Positions 1 to 20,505 of a DNA stretch of 64,000 nt are shown one piece after another (position 1 is the stretch's first letter; every line of letters starts with the position of its first letter). Both the position numbers and the translations under genes were made by a program. Source of the stretch: Hirudinaria manillensis (taxonomy: Eukaryota; Annelida; Clitellata; Hirudinida; Hirudinidae); NCBI GenBank assembly GCA_034509925.1, contig CM067533.1, positions 23,501-87,500 on the forward strand, read 5' to 3'. The notes beneath the pieces are model-generated. The model saw only the letters and a list, made by a program, of their open reading frames with translations, did not search any database and had not been told where the DNA came from.

Positions 1-60
1 GATAGTTGCATCTAATATATTTAAAAGGAACTTCACGACAGACATTTTTAATTTTAACAG

Positions 61-3000
61 AAAGAGGAAACCATAACGACGCTGGATGCATTATTGAGGG
101 AGAGTATCGGTGCATTTGGGGTTACGTGGCCGCTTTTAAGCACCAAGAGCCGAAAAAACGCGTCAATTTCCGATGGAAACACAGCTCTTTACTCAAACAA
201 TCTTCAGGAAATTTTACGAAATGAGGTTCGTAAAAAACTTTGTTCCGAACGAAATAAATTTGGTTCATTTTCCATGTAATTTTCAGCCTTTGCAGGTCGT
301 ACAGCATCATAACAGACTTAATGTTAAGATCTTGAAGGCAAATTCTCTTTACGAAACCGGTTAGAAACAATTCTCTTTTTATACGTAAGCCTGTCGAGTG
401 CCTTTGCCGGTCTAGTTTGTGGCTATCCTCATAAATGTGATTATTTTTGTTACTTTTGACTAGTAACCTCTAGAAGATGCGCCGACTTATATTTTTATAT
501 GTCATTTCGAACAAAGCCTAATTTATTTCCCTTTTTGAGACCGATGACTAAAATTCGTTAAGCTTTTTCTTAACACACTCAATTGAATTCTTTCCAAAAG
601 ACTTAAAATTGGTGTTTGTAGGTATATAATCAAATAAATATATATAATATAATATATAATAATAATAATATAGAAAGAACCAAGTCAAGACGTCCCACAT
701 TATTTGCGAGGAAATTATTTTCATGAAAAACAAAATAAACTAGACCTAAACGTTAGAGCAGGGGAATTGGCGAAACCTGCTTAAGACACTTTGTTTCTGT
801 GGCATAAAGTTTATTTCTGGACATGTGTTTTTTTTACATAAGATGATTTGCATATATATTGTGTATATTTTAAGCAATATTTATCATCAAGGAAACCATG
901 AAGTGTACTGCGAGGTGACTATGGATTCTCCTCCACAAACTCAGAAGACGAGTTCGGTGGCAGATTCTCCAAATCCGTTCTTTGATGAACTTCTGACCTT
1001 GTTAGCTATGTTCTTACGTTTCCTTTTAATGAAATATCATTAGACAAAAATATCGAGTTATCCATATTTATAACAAAATGGTTTTAAAGGTTTCGTGCTA
1101 AAATTTACAACTTGATCTTGAATTTTATTTTTCTTTAATTTTTGTAAATTAAAATACAAAGTAATAATTATTTTTATTGAATTTATTCATTTTCCATCGT
1201 GATAATAAACGAGTCTTTTTCATAAAGCCAGTTGGATGGAACCACGAAGAGACTTTCGTTTGAAGTTCGGGAAAGGAGTAACTCGGAAGGTGGTTGAATT
1301 ACTTTTGTAAATGTTAGGGTTATGGATAGATGGAGCAAGTGGTGTTGTGAATGGAGGAATGAATGAGTCTCTCATAGGACCACGACCCACCTGCTGCCCA
1401 CCCACAGACGCCCGGAACATCACGAGGGATAAAAGATCTCCCTCCTACCCTAACCCTAGTTTTGAATTATTTATGTAAATTTTTTTTTAATTATGTTGTA
1501 ACGAGATTCTTGTAAGCCTTTCTTCACTTCTTAGTCTTACCGTTGATAAATACTTCTTTGGAGGTCGGTTTATCCATAAGGATACTTTACTGTAACGTTT
1601 GACAAATTTATATATTATTTGATAAAGAAATTGCAGTGAATGTGAAAATTTATAATATATATTCTGCGATAATTTCAAAAGATGTGTTTGTATATATTGT
1701 GTGCAAATATTGAAATTCATTGGGATTTGATAAATCCAATTTTGCTTTAAATGGTTTTACTTTGTTTAAAGAAATTAGGAAGTAATTAAAAATTAATCTT
1801 GAATCATGCCATTCAAAACAAACAGCTATTTGAGATGATATCTTTTTTGTAGATGATTTAACTGATAAATTTAGTAAATTTAATAATTTGGTAAATTATT
1901 TTGATGTAAATGTTTCTCAATTAATTATTTTAATTTTTTAGCTTCCCTTGGAAGAGCAGACTTCCTCCTGAAAGATGCTTCTGAAGAACTGACAGAAAAA
2001 TGTACGAAGGTTGTCCTGCCCCTGATGTCTCAGCATCCGACAAGCCGCATGTCACTCACTGTCGAAGTTTGGAACCTACTTATTAATTATGATAATTATG
2101 ATATTAATCACTGCTCGTCACAATTAAAGTTCAATGCGAGTAGAGTATAAAAATCAAACTTTAAAATAGGTTTTACACACTGATTCTCTTATTGTATGCA
2201 TTTCATACAATAACAATTGCTCTGCTTGTTGATCTATTTTACGATTTGGGTATAATAGGGGGTATACAGACATACACCAAAATGAAAATTTTGTTGTTGT
2301 TGAATTTTATAGTTAACATATTGCAATCTTAGATCTCTGCAGCCAATTTGAATCTTTCATTGGGACATCTTGCAAAGCATGAAATTGATCAAAGGAAAGG
2401 TACTGTCGTTGTACGCACATATAGAGTATTACAAAGCTTATACCACTTTTCTTCTAATATTTTTATTGATTGTTAATTTGTACAGATGCTTTTCATTTAG
2501 TTCCAGCAACCCTGGATACAAGGACACTTCAGCCGCCGAATTCAGTTGCCAACCCTTCGATCAATGTCGAAGAATACTCGCAGAAACCGAAACAGACTTC
2601 CGATCGGGCTCTCTATCCGTCGCAATGGAGAAGCAACAACTCTCAGACGGATTCGAACCTCTCCCTGGTCCATAATTTTCATTTAAAAAATAAATTAATG
2701 GCCAAGGGTTCTGAGAATAGTCGATATTATTTTAGCAACTCTTTAGATGCATCGATTTGTGCCTTTGCAGGTGTCCCAAGCTTCACTGATGGTTAGAAAT
2801 AATTCCAACGAATCGACTGCTTCCAAGGGTGTGTTGAGGTTTCTTTAAAATGAATTTGAACAAATTTAACCTTTCCTTAAATGAGCCGCTGTGATTTCAC
2901 TGGATCAAACAGTTACGATCAGGAAATTGTATAAAAATGATCGGACGAGCGTTCGTAAAATAACGTATTTCTGTTTCGAGGTCGTTCGAAGCAAATGTCG

Positions 3001-3855
3001 TTGATCGACGCCGTGAAGAAGAAATTTCGTGGCAAGAGATCCAGAAGTGCGGAACCGGCAGTAAAACAGTCTGGAGACTCTTCAGTGGAAGTAAAGATTT
3101 TTTCAGACGGTATTTACCTCACTCCACCACCGAAGAGGGGTGTCACTCCAGGTGACTTACTATTGTTGAATGATGATTATAATTTAATATTAGTCTAGTT
3201 ATTTATCATGTTGCATGGACCCACCACTTTATTTAATAATTACTTTATAATCTGTATGTTAACTGCATTTTGTATGTTGCTAATATGTGCAAACAAACTG
3301 ACCAGACTTAAAAAAGATATTCATTTGTTTGCATATTTATTTGTAAAAATGATAAGGTGCTCCTGATATCCAACACAATGTTTTATTGCACGTGATTGTA
3401 TTCTGCCTGCTTTCTTTACTAAGAAACAAAATGAGTCATAAAAAAATATGGACTCAAAAAGTTTTTGTTGGTCTGTAAACTATATAGAATATTTATATAT
3501 AGAATATATTTGTGCTTTGAGTTTTATCCTGGCAAAAAAAGAATGAAAGTTGTTTTTTAAACTTCTTAACAGTTTCTTTTGTTAAAAGTTTAACTTAAAA
3601 AAAGTTAACTTCACTGCATTTTAATAATTGGAAAAATTCATCAATATGCACTCTGCTTCAGCATTCATTTTGAAGCAGTTCTTTTAATACTATCAAATAT
3701 TTGATTAAAACAGGTCATCTAGAACATTGGTCTCTTTCATCGTCACCACAAGAATCTTCACCAAATAAGAAGAGAGGCAAAATGTCCAGTTTTAAAAGCT
3801 TCTTTCGGAAGAAAAATCAAAGATCTTCTCCGAGTCGTGTTCCAGTTCAACAGAA

Positions 3856-3859
<4 letters not shown>
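61..3859 (+). CDS. C2-domain protein with polybasic C-terminal tail (C2CD2/TMEM24-like?), 5' end outside window
   Basis: Exons in phase: 61-225, 296-359, 892-about 1000, 1942-2066, 2333-2399, 2486-2667, 2771-2828, 2981-3151, 3714-3859 (stop TAA). Exons 2-4 spell a C2 domain: a strand with NRLNVKILKA, then YCEVTMDSPPQ and NPFFDE, then SLGRADFLLKD and MSLTVE. The middle of the C2 domain (1.0-1.94 kb) is not resolved. The tail is Ser/Pro-rich with two basic clusters, AVKKKFRGKRSRS and KKRGKMSSFKSFFRKK, of the kind that bind acidic membrane lipids. C2 plus a phospho-regulated basic tail is the architecture of C2CD2/C2CD2L (TMEM24) lipid-transfer proteins at ER-plasma membrane contacts. An extended-synaptotagmin or Rab11-FIP relative is possible, so no symbol is given. 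No SMP domain is visible in the part shown. One donor (2667) is the unusual GTCCAT. Confidence 0.
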
Positions 3860-9856
<5,997 letters not shown>

Positions 9857-10696
9857 GTCTTTTTTCTGTTATTTATTTACAATTTCAGGTTCACATGACG
9901 CGTAATCCCAATAATAAGGCCGAGTTGTCACATTAAAGTCTAAGTGGGTACTAGAATGTTTAGACTTAAAATGACAGATTTCTCGCTAAAATGATATTAG
10001 CAGGTTATCCTGTTTGGTCGTCCAACGTAAACGAAAGCGTTCAGTTTTGCCATTCTCAAGCCCCATCAGAGCCGAACCCACAAAAAAAGCTACGAACAAT
10101 ATCAATGCTTTGTGATTTAGTTAAATATAATCAAAATTATGATTCATTTTTGCTTTTTGTTAATCACTCATCCTCATTCCAATTTAAATATTTGAAAAAG
10201 GTACATTACCTTATCCCTGTTTAAAAAAAAAAACATATCACACTCCACGGATGTCCCCACCAAAAGTCATAAAATTTAAGAAAAGCGTGCCTTACGAACT
10301 TCTGGCACCTATGAACTTTTATGAAATTAGTTTCATTTAAACACAATGGAATAATGTTACACTTTCAGAAAATTATTTGTTAAAGCTTCCCCAAAGCTGC
10401 ATTTAAACATCTTAATATTTGTAAGTTTAAAACAAAAAACAAAACTGTGCTCTAAATTTATGAAGGTTAAAAACAAAATGTTTCAAAGAAAATCAAAGAA
10501 CAAGATAATAGCTACAAAGCACACTATGTTTACGGTGTATCACTCAAAACATTAACATCTGTTCCTTTCCTCTTTACCAAACATTTAACAGCAAAGAAAA
10601 AAGCTTTGAAAATGAGTTCAATCATTTATCTTTTCTAAAAAAAGGAACGTGTCAAGCATGCTTTTGGTATCTTGTTCAAAACAGTCAATAATTGTT

Positions 10697-13600
10697 TTAT
10701 CTATTATGTGGACATGTTTTTCTTGTATGGCCTGAAAACAAACAGTAGTAGCAGTAATGCAAAATAACTATTATTAATAATAATTTAGCAAAATAATGGA
10801 CAATAACAATACTTTGAAATATTGCCTTGAAACTCACCTTCCTCCCCACAAATACCACACTTTCTTTTCTTTTTTTGCTCAGAATTCGTGCCATTATTGC
10901 TTCTATTGTACTGACTACTACCATGAAGATGAATCGAAGCTGAGCCTAAAGGTCATTCGAATGAAAATGGAAATATTGCATTCCAGTTCAAAAAGTCTTT
11001 GAAACTCACCAGCCTGGTTTCCTAAATCTACTTCCTGATCAGACCACTGGAAAAAGTTGCATCCTTGTCCTATAGGTTTTGGACAAGAATAAAACACTCT
11101 TCCTTTGTTTGGTCCTTCTTTAATCACAGTTTTCCTAACAAAAATGGAAAGCAACTCTATTTTTTGTCATTCAATGGTAAATTTATATAACTATTATCTG
11201 CATATATATTATTTGTTTATGTAATATTTAAACTAATAACCAAGCCAGGTCAAATGACCCATGCTGTACAAGCTAGCTATACAACATCGTAAAAAAGAAT
11301 AATTCAAACCCCGACTTTTCTAGTGTTAAAAAAACATTCGATAATGTCAGTAAGTGTAAATTATGCAAGACAAATTCTTTTGAAAAATTAAATAAAGATG
11401 ACAGTTTAATACTAAACTCTTTGGCTGGTAGTTTGCAATTGCAAGAGAGTCCTTGAGAACAACCGAATCCATTGGCTCGATTCGAGGAAGACGGTCGACT
11501 GAAAAGTTTAACTCGATGACGGCACGTTCGATTAATTTTAACCATTCGGTCGACGAAAATACCTGCTTAAAAACGCGGCATCGAGATTCGGGTCGGAATC
11601 GGACCAGAGGAAGAAACCGCATTTCGAATCCGGCGGATTCGGACAACCGTAAAACTGACGTCCTTTGTTCGGTCCTTCTTTCTTGACCGTAAATATTTTT
11701 GCATCTTTGCCGCAATCGCAAACGACGTTGTTCGTGACGTCGGTTCGCGACTGCTCGCGCGACGCGGGCCGAGAAACCGGCGTTCGGATGTCTGCAAAAA
11801 AACGTCGAGATCGTGTAGAGCGACTTTTCCAACTGGAGAAATTCAATTTCCAAACCGTCGGCAGAAGAAGGCATCCGATCGCCGCGTGCGGACGAGGATC
11901 CGCAGAACGCGGATCGAGGGGGAAGAGACGGAGGCGGAGGCATGGAGGGGAGACGGGCACCGTCCGCGATTACGTTGCTCGGCAAGCATCTCGGTCGACC
12001 AGAAGAGGCCTCTAGAATAAGTTTTACATCCAAATGTTTCGAGTAGGAATTTAATGGTTGTTATTATGCAGAATATCAAACCTATATATGAATTAGCCCC
12101 AAAATACCAACATTACAAATTTATAACGAACAATAAAAAAAATAAATTAACAACGAAATTTCGTACCATCGTTCGATCTTCCACCACGACCCCCGTCGGA
12201 ACCCGAAGGCCTCGGGAATCGCGATCCGAGGATTTCTTCTATGTCGAGGTCGCAACCTCCGACGCAGGCGATCCTCTCTTCGCTTCCGAAAGACAGGGCA
12301 TTCCTGCTGAATTTGAACTTGACTTTGTGCATGGGAAAGTCATAAGATTTGCACTGTCAAAAGACAATAAGCTATATTATTTTAATATTATTTTGTTTAT
12401 GTATTCAAACTAATAATTAAGAAAATATCCTTTCGTTCGTTAGGCGACGGAAATGCAAATTAAAAATATCTAATCCGAGCAACGACCGAACGATAAAATT
12501 CTATTAAATTTAAATTAAAAAATTTAAAACATTTTCCGAAGGAAAAAATGCTAAGAGAGATAATGAATGCACAGGACGAGTGGCACGAATCGGTCGTGGC
12601 GGATAAGAAAAGCCACGGGTCGCGTTCCCTCGTGAAATTTGCACACGGGCACGTAACGCTTTCGACAAGTCGTCTCGTAACGATATCGTGTAACAAAACA
12701 TAAAATAATAATTCATCAAATCAACGCGTTCGAAACTGCCGTTGCAATATCTTACTCGAGTGCATAGTTCTTCATCAACTTTTGCTTCAATAACCGATTG
12801 AGGAAACCACATAACTGTTTTGCATCCTGGGTAACCAACACATGTCAGAAAGAGCCTGAGGAAAGTAATGTGCATTTCTTTGTTTATTCTTAAGAAATAA
12901 GTACTCACGAAACACATAAGATTCATCAAATTTGATGAGGGACCAGATAAAAGAGTTTACCGTCGTCTTTAGATTTGACGGTCCTCGCATAAATAATGCA
13001 TTTTTTGAATTCCGAGAAAAGTCATAATTGAATTTTAAAAACACTAACCTTACATTTATTTGTGATTTCTGACATTAATAATTAATAAGATATTATATCA
13101 AGCGACAAGGGCAACACAATTACAATTTGTGGGAAAAAAGGGAAATAATATAATAAATATAACATAATTTACAGTTTCGCTGAAAAAATACTCAACAAAA
13201 TCATAAAAACGATTTTTAAAAAATTTATGTACGGATTTCCGTACGTGCCCGAACGTACTCCCCGATCTCCTTACCCACCCTTTTCCGTCTCGCTTGCTCT
13301 TCACGACCACGTCCTTTCCGCACGAGGGACACTTGCAGAGCGGCCGAAGATTATTGCCGCCGATTCCTAAAGAGTCGGTAATATTAAATATATTATTTAC
13401 CATATGAAATATTTATTATATAAATTATTTGATTGTATGAATTAAGCATCGAATGGTCATAATATTATATTTAATTATTAAATTGGATTAAATATAATAT
13501 TAATATTATTATAATATAATAATGGTCATAATGTTATATTTAATAATATCTAAAATAAATAATATATTAACAATATTAAGACCATTCAATGCTTAATTCA

Positions 13601-16600
13601 TAAAATCAAATAGAGGAGTTTGGCTCCTGCAAAAGTTGCATGAGCTATACAAGCGATAAATTAATGAATATCCCAGGGAAAGGAATTATCTGTAATTAAA
13701 CACTGAATAGCCCTATACCTAACCCTAACCCTATACCTGGCATTTGAGGGGGAGCCTGAGCTTGTCCAAAATAAGGAATCATTGCATCGTCTATTTTACT
13801 GGCCTATACAAATTAAAACAATTATATTATTTATTAATTGATATTAAATCAATTACATTTCAATAAATATATTAATTGATATTAAATCACACTTAATAAT
13901 TCAAAAGTTGCAATAATTACAAGACAAAACATAAACCTGTTCATAGGCAGCCAGAAATACTGCTTTATATTTCCTTATTTGTTCAGAGAGAACAACTAAA
14001 AATACATTCAAAATTAGGGGATAAATTAAAATTTATTAAAACAAATTATCATTAATAGTCATGAATTCTACATAAATCTATGTAAACAAATGATTCAAAA
14101 TCATGGACTATAAGAAACTTAAGAAAGGCAAATGTTTATAAATTCAATTTTGAACAAACCATCTTTATCTTTTTCCCCAAGACATATTCTGCAAGTGATC
14201 ATATATATTTTAGAGAGATAAATATCAAAATAATAGCGTACTAAGCACGTAAGACTCGTCACAAAAATATCGGATCTCAACCTCTTAAGGTCGGCCTCCA
14301 ACTCGGCTCTCAGATTTGGCTTTGACATCTCAAAACCCATGGCATCATAACCTGGTTAGGCAATTAAGAGAATGAAGAATATGTATATATATATATATAT
14401 ATATATTACTGGATATATAAATTTGATTATGTTAATTATGTGTAATGAAGAATAATAATAATTTAATTATGTTAATTACGTGCAGTTGAGTCGACATCTC
14501 CGAGAGAAATGGTAAAAAAATGTGTAATAAACTATTAATCGATATTATTTTTTTCTCGATTACAAACCGCACGCATCCTCTCTACGTACCTTCGACCAGT
14601 CCCATTCCTAGTTCGCCCGGAAGGAACTTGCCGTCTTCCCTCAGACCGACGTAGTGCCTCGACTTGATGGTCTCTATGTGTTCCGCATGAGTGGCGTCCG
14701 TTCCTGTAGGATAAGGTTCGCGAACGAAACGATGCCGGGTTCTTTCGAGAATAAACTTCGTTACCTATGCCGTGTTTTTCCATCAACGCGATGAGATCCG
14801 CCTCGGTCAACAGCGAGGGAGGAGAAGTTTCGCTTTGCATCATCTGCCAAAATAAATAAATTATCGTTCGATTAAAAACATTTTAAAATCATCGACTTCA
14901 TGCTTTGATCCATTAAAGCAAAGTAAACATACTGAAATGAGTAGCATTAACATGTCATTCATAAGACAACCCTAACCCATGTCTTATGAATGAGACGTTG
15001 TTATTATCCACGAACTCGTCATAAATTGCAAGCTAAAGCCTAGCCTAAACCTCTTTCGTGATTTACTTCGAGCCAACAGAAGGAGGATTAAGAACGAAAT
15101 TTTGCGAGCATTCGAAATATTCGGAAAGTACGGCAATTCGGTTTATGATAATAACAAAAAGCTCCAAAACCTCGATGCATTCGGGCACGAACCTCTGCCC
15201 GACGGCGAAGACGGGAACGTTCTGCAAAAGAAATAACGGGATGCAATGACGAGACGTCGCGGAATAAAAATAAACGTCATCTTCACTTTGTCCGTCCATT
15301 TGTCATAAGGATACACTTCCAAGTAGTTTTTGGCCAATATCATCAAACCCGACAAGGTGAACTGCAAAAGGAAAAAACTTCGTCACGATCTCGGTCGATT
15401 GTCATTAGAAACGGTAACGTGGCCCGTCGATTTCTCCAAAAGATCGTGGCGACGGACTCGACGACCTTTTCGTTTCTCAGATCGGCCTCGACCACCGTCT
15501 CGTGACCCCGGGCGTCCTGCGAGCAACAGGCCAAGAAGTGCCTCACGATGAACTCGTATATCGTTCTCTCGTTGCCCTTTGACATTCAAAATTCATTTAA
15601 TCACAACCAAAGACCAGAAAATTGAAATTAACAAATATTACTGAAATTAACAAATATTATTGAAAGGAATGTCTGAATAATGCTTTCATGTGTAATCAGA
15701 TATTATCAGTTATTGCACCAATTCTGAAACATTTTGTTCAATTCTAAAACATTTTATTATCTATTGCAATCATCATCCTGAAGCATCATCTAGTACATAA
15801 ATAATAATAATAATAATAATAATAATATAATGAAAAAAAAATATATAAAAGGACTTCATGAGAACAATGATCATCACCTGGAGATTATCTGTATACTTGA
15901 TGGGATGAATGGGTGGATGTGCCTGGTCGGATTTGGTGCCATTCCTAGGATTTGGTCCGCTCTCCAACAATCTCTGAGCAAAATCTATCAATGATTGCCT
16001 AAATTATTACCAAATATTTATCAGATAAATAGGTAATAAAATGATTCAATGTGCTTTATTCTTAAGGCTTCATTGTTGATCTAAAACTATGAGAATTAAG
16101 CAAATCATAAAATTACAGCAGAAAACATGTTTTTTGGCCAATTAAATGATATATAGATTCAGCCATTTCCCAAACTCGTGCTCTTTTTGCTTCTCACCTC
16201 CCCATCGTCGGTCTTGGGTCTGATGACCCACAAGTGCGACGAGGTCCAGACCCTTGGGGAAAGCGTTGGTCTCCGTACGGGGATACGAAATGTAGCCCTG
16301 AGTGTAAAGTTTCTCTGCAATCCTCATCGTCTCCTTGGCACTTATCTTGAGCTTTCGAGAGGCCAGTTTTTCGAGTTCCTTCGGATCAAAATATCGTCAA
16401 TAAAATTTGCCATAGTTTAACATTGCAAAAAGTATAAAATTATTTCAATTTGAGATTTTCCAATCGTTTTAGGATGCAATAATATCGGACGTGCGATGAC
16501 ATCAAATACGCATTAATATCGGATATGCGATGATATCAAATACGCATTAATATCGGATATGCGATGATATCAAATACGCATTAATATCTTAATATATAAT

Positions 16601-19600
16601 GCGATGATATCAAATACGCATTAATATCTTAATATATAATGCAATGATATCAGATACACATTAATATCTTAATATATAATGCGATGATATCAAATACGCA
16701 TTAATATCTTAATATATAATGCGATGATATCAAATACGCATTAATATCTTAATATATAATGCGATGATATCAGATACGCATTAATATCTTAATATATAAT
16801 GCGATGATATCAGATACACATTAATATCTTAATGTATAATGCGATGACATCTGATGAACACAAAGACATCTCGTCCGACTTACGACCGTGTCCAGAGCCA
16901 CGGGTCTCCACTTTGATTTTGGCTTGCTTCTAATATCCACGATCGTCATCAAGGGATTCTACAAAACACTCTTAGACGTGATTATTCCTTTAAAGTTTTA
17001 CTGCACGATTAAATTTACATTCGTAAACGACGCGAACGCGTGGTCGGACGCGAGAATTCGTTCCGACGAATGAGGATCGTAGTTTTACGGCGACGGCCGA
17101 GAAAAGAGTGAATCGTTAAATAAATAAATTAAATGACGACAGAAAAAACTCGGGTTTAGAGCGATCATAAGGAATTTAACGAATTACTGAAAGCGAGAGA
17201 GCGCGACCGACCTCGATGCAGACCTCGTACAACGCTCTGCAGGCCTGGTAATCGAACAACCTCTGCCTGTAAAAAAAAACAAGGACATTCGATGATGACG
17301 TCGGTGACGACGGCCACGAATTTACCTCTTCCAACCGAACTTGACTTCGCCTTCCTCCGACTGACACGTTACTGAAAATAACAAGTTATTTATAAAGTTA
17401 TATAAAATAACAAGTTATTTATAAAGTTATATAAAATAACAAGTTATTTATAAAGTTATATAAAATAAAAGTTACATAAAATAATAAGTTATTTATGCCT
17501 TCTCCTGCAGGCACCTTACTCACCTCCGATCTTCCAATACGGTTCGCATACGAACGACTCCACCTGCTTGTATCTTTCCACGACGAATCCCAAAGTCGGA
17601 AACTGGCAGCTGCCGTAGCTGATCAAAAGCTCCGACAGGACGCCGGGGAAAACTTTTTGCAACCTCAGGGTCTGGAATCTCGTGAACGCTGCACCTGACG
17701 ACAATAACGAATTGCAATAAAGACGATAATGCAAGCATCATAATGTAGTTTACAACCATATATAGTTCGATGCTCTGATCATTCAAATCCCAGTTTCTTA
17801 CAAGAGTTTCCTTAACTAATTATTTTTGCGAAGATTACATTTTTATTAGATGTAATTTACATTTTATGTGAATTAATTACATTTTTCATTTTTAGTCTAT
17901 CATTTTGAGTACATCTTGCATCCTAACGGGACGCTTTAGGCGTTTCTCCGTCCGTCGCACGTCTCGTAGGCGCGGGCCCGGCACGGAAAGCCACGCTCGA
18001 CGACGTATCTCGCGACGACGTCGCAATCCAAATTCAACGATGATTTATCAAAAAGAAATTTGAGGCAAATTATATTTTCTAAAATACACTAACCTATCCT
18101 AAGATCCAGTTCTTGCCTAACATCTACTGCATCGATAACCCTCTTGTCCGGCACCCCCAGGTTGTCGACTGCTCTCGTTACGGCACTAAAAGAAATAAAT
18201 AACGTCCATGCTCTCGAAGAGTTCAAAAAAACTCTCCAGAAATAAATCGTGCCAATAGAAATATAATAAAAATATCTTTAAAAATTAAATAATAATCAAA
18301 TATTCTAAAAATAAATTATAATGAGCTTACAGCTGAGTGATCTCAGAAAAAGTTGCTCTCAAAACTCTGATGTTTGGTTTCACTGTTTTTACCAAAAAAA
18401 ATCAATAAATGTCAAAAGAAATGTTGAATGAAGTGATGTGCATATCAAATGCCATTAGACAAAGCAGATTAGTGATGATATTACATTATCATGGTGATTT
18501 CATAAATCATTAGCAACCCACCCTTTCAATAATACAATGATCTTAGAAGGCATGTTTCATAAGTTTAAAATATCAACATTTAATTCCATCACAAAATGAC
18601 AACAAAACAATCAATAAAACTCTCGTCGACATTAATATTGGTATTTTGAGCTTAACAGGATGAAATGGAACTGTTTAATAGGTCTGCCATTAGTATAAAT
18701 CAACTATCTTCCCTCGCTTAGGGCAGTTGCAATCGCTGTTTTTGTGCCTCCGCTTGCAGAAACTCCGAGCGTTTTCCAAAACCGAACGTACGACGACTGC
18801 CACTCACCTCTGGAGCACACCTGCACGATCTCGTGTCCGATATTCTCGCCCTCCCGATCGCAATCCGTCCATATAATAAGGGTGTCACAGTTCCTGATCT
18901 CCCTTTCCAAAGTTTTCTAAGAAAATGATTAAAAGAAAATGATGGTGATCATCATCATCAAGACAAATCAGAATTTCTTCACCTTAATTGGTTCCCCATC
19001 TTGTGAACAGTTCTTGTGCAGCGGTGCATCAAAAAGTACTGCAGGATTGCAAGAATTCCTGAAAATGATGCAAACATTTTAATGTTATCGAAATGTAAAA
19101 ATTAAATACGATCTTATCGACGGCACGTTTCCACAGCTGGAATCCACCTAATGCAAGGCACGTGCGTGCTCCTCGTTTGCCTATCCTAGGGCAACGTCGA
19201 AAGCGACGAGCATCTAATTCGTTTATGTTCGCGAATTACTCGGCAATCGTTTCGGCAAGAATCCGAACGAGAAGTTCACCAGCTTTTGTATTGCACGGAA
19301 AATTCGTAGTTCAGAAGGTGACCCGACACCGACGTCATCACCATGGCGACGTCCCGGTCGAAGATCCTATAAGGGAACTCGTAGATTTTGTTGTACACAG
19401 ACAGGCCTTCACGCTGAAATTATTAAATGAATAATTAATTAATTGATATTTGTTTGTAGAAACTTGACATACAAATTAAAGCAGATTGTCTAACTGCATT
19501 CATTTTAAGGTAACCTTTGTCATTAGTTTGGGGCCATTTAAATATTAATAACATTCAAAAGCTAATAAGCATATTGAATAAAATAATTGAAATAAAAATA

Positions 19601-20505
19601 TTTCCTGCGTTACATCAAATTTTCTACACCGTATAATATTAACTGACAGCTCAAGGAAATTAAGCAAAACAGACCGGACGCCAAACACGAATTTTTAAGC
19701 TGGAGGCTTAAAGATTTCAAAATAAAATAAATATTTTAAAATAAAAAAGTATTATAATAAGAAAATTACATTCAGTAATTTAGATCATCTCTGCAGCAAG
19801 GGCAAAATAAGTAAAAAATGATGTTCAGGGGGAATTACCAAAAATTCCTTTTAGTCAATAAATAATGATATTTCATTTAATCATTATGTTTTAAGTACAT
19901 TTGGAAGTAATAGAAAGAAACAAAGCATTAACTTATTTATTTCAGGTATAAAAACATGTTCTTCTTATATTTTTTAAAATATTTACCAACATTCTAATAT
20001 CAGAAAAATGAAGTCTTTTACTTGATGATGATTGGGCAATTAAAAATAGCATTGTTATATAATAAAATAACATAATAATAAATGTACATATTACATGCCA
20101 TTCTGTTATGAGTAGGCTGCAATCTATTTAATTATAGTTAAACTTTAAATTAAATACAATAATCATATTATCAATTAAAGTAGGTACTTTTCTGTATCTC
20201 CCTTTAGACATGATTTCTGCTAGCGACTTCGCAGCATCATTCTTTTCTGCCACATTAAGAATCCTATTCATATTATTTGTGAAATTCTGAGGTCCACCAC
20301 ACAAGGATCGACTTTCAAGATTCTCTCCGTTACTTGTCGAAAAAGGTAATCTGCTGGCATCGAGTTTCCATCCACTAAGATTTCGAAAGTTTACTAACAA
20401 TAAATATTTCTCCTGGAAAGACCGATTTAAATTCACGTAACCAGTCGCAAATGTTCGTAAAGTCGAGGAACGAATGGCGCTTTCGTAAAACCCTCGCAAC
20501 AACAT
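10697..20505 (-). CDS. TOP3A: DNA topoisomerase III alpha (type IA), nuclear/mitochondrial
   Basis: Thirty exons in unbroken phase, 1059 aa: 20188-20505, 19280-19413, 18983-19058, 18808-18916, 18331-18382, 18094-18185, 17524-17694, 17326-17371, 17212-17266, 16884-16958, 16198-16378, 15878-15984, 15466-15576, 15287-15361, 15171-15221, 14765-14843, 14590-14703, 14282-14351, 14160-14188, 13937-13995, 13737-13803, 13279-13366, 12756-12855, 12167-12353, 11856-12011, 11563-11791, 11418-11498, 11010-11134, 10838-10945, 10697-10731. The TOPRIM motif WTDCDREGEN has acidic residues D194 and D196. The catalytic tyrosine is Y408 in YISYPRTETN. A C4 topoisomerase zinc finger follows (CPSCGKD, then LTCVGYPGC, then ACVGGC), then two GRF zinc fingers (CDCGKDAKIF...GCPNPP; KEGPNKGRVFYSC), and the protein ends in a CCHC knuckle, CGICGEEGHTRKTC. 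In animals it works with BLM-RMI to dissolve double Holliday junctions and in mtDNA decatenation. Confidence 0.97.
16491..16850. repeat. 34/40-bp tandem repeat in TOP3A intron 10
   Basis: About nine units beginning GCGATGATATCAAATACGCA, first in a 34-bp version (ending ATCGGATAT) and then in a 40-bp version (ending ATCTTAATATATAAT). Copies differ by a few substitutions. It lies between TOP3A exons 10 and 11 and has no coding potential. Confidence 0.95.
17377..17497. repeat. 29-bp AT-rich tandem repeat in TOP3A intron 7
   Basis: Three full units plus a partial unit of ACAAGTTATTTATAAAGTTA plus ATATAAAAT, just upstream (in minus-strand sense) of the acceptor of TOP3A exon 8. Confidence 0.93.
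20269..20505 (-). other. TOP3A: TOP3A N-terminal extension: probable mitochondrial presequence
   Basis: The upstream ATG (20503-20505) starts MLLRGFYESAIRSSTLRTFA, which is rich in Arg, Ser and Thr with no acidic residue except one Glu, as expected for an amphipathic mitochondrial presequence. A second in-frame ATG at 20269-20271 (Met79) lies directly before the first TOPRIM strand, NRILNVAEKNDAAK. Human TOP3A uses two starts in the same way to make mitochondrial and nuclear forms. Dual use here is inferred. Confidence 0.6.
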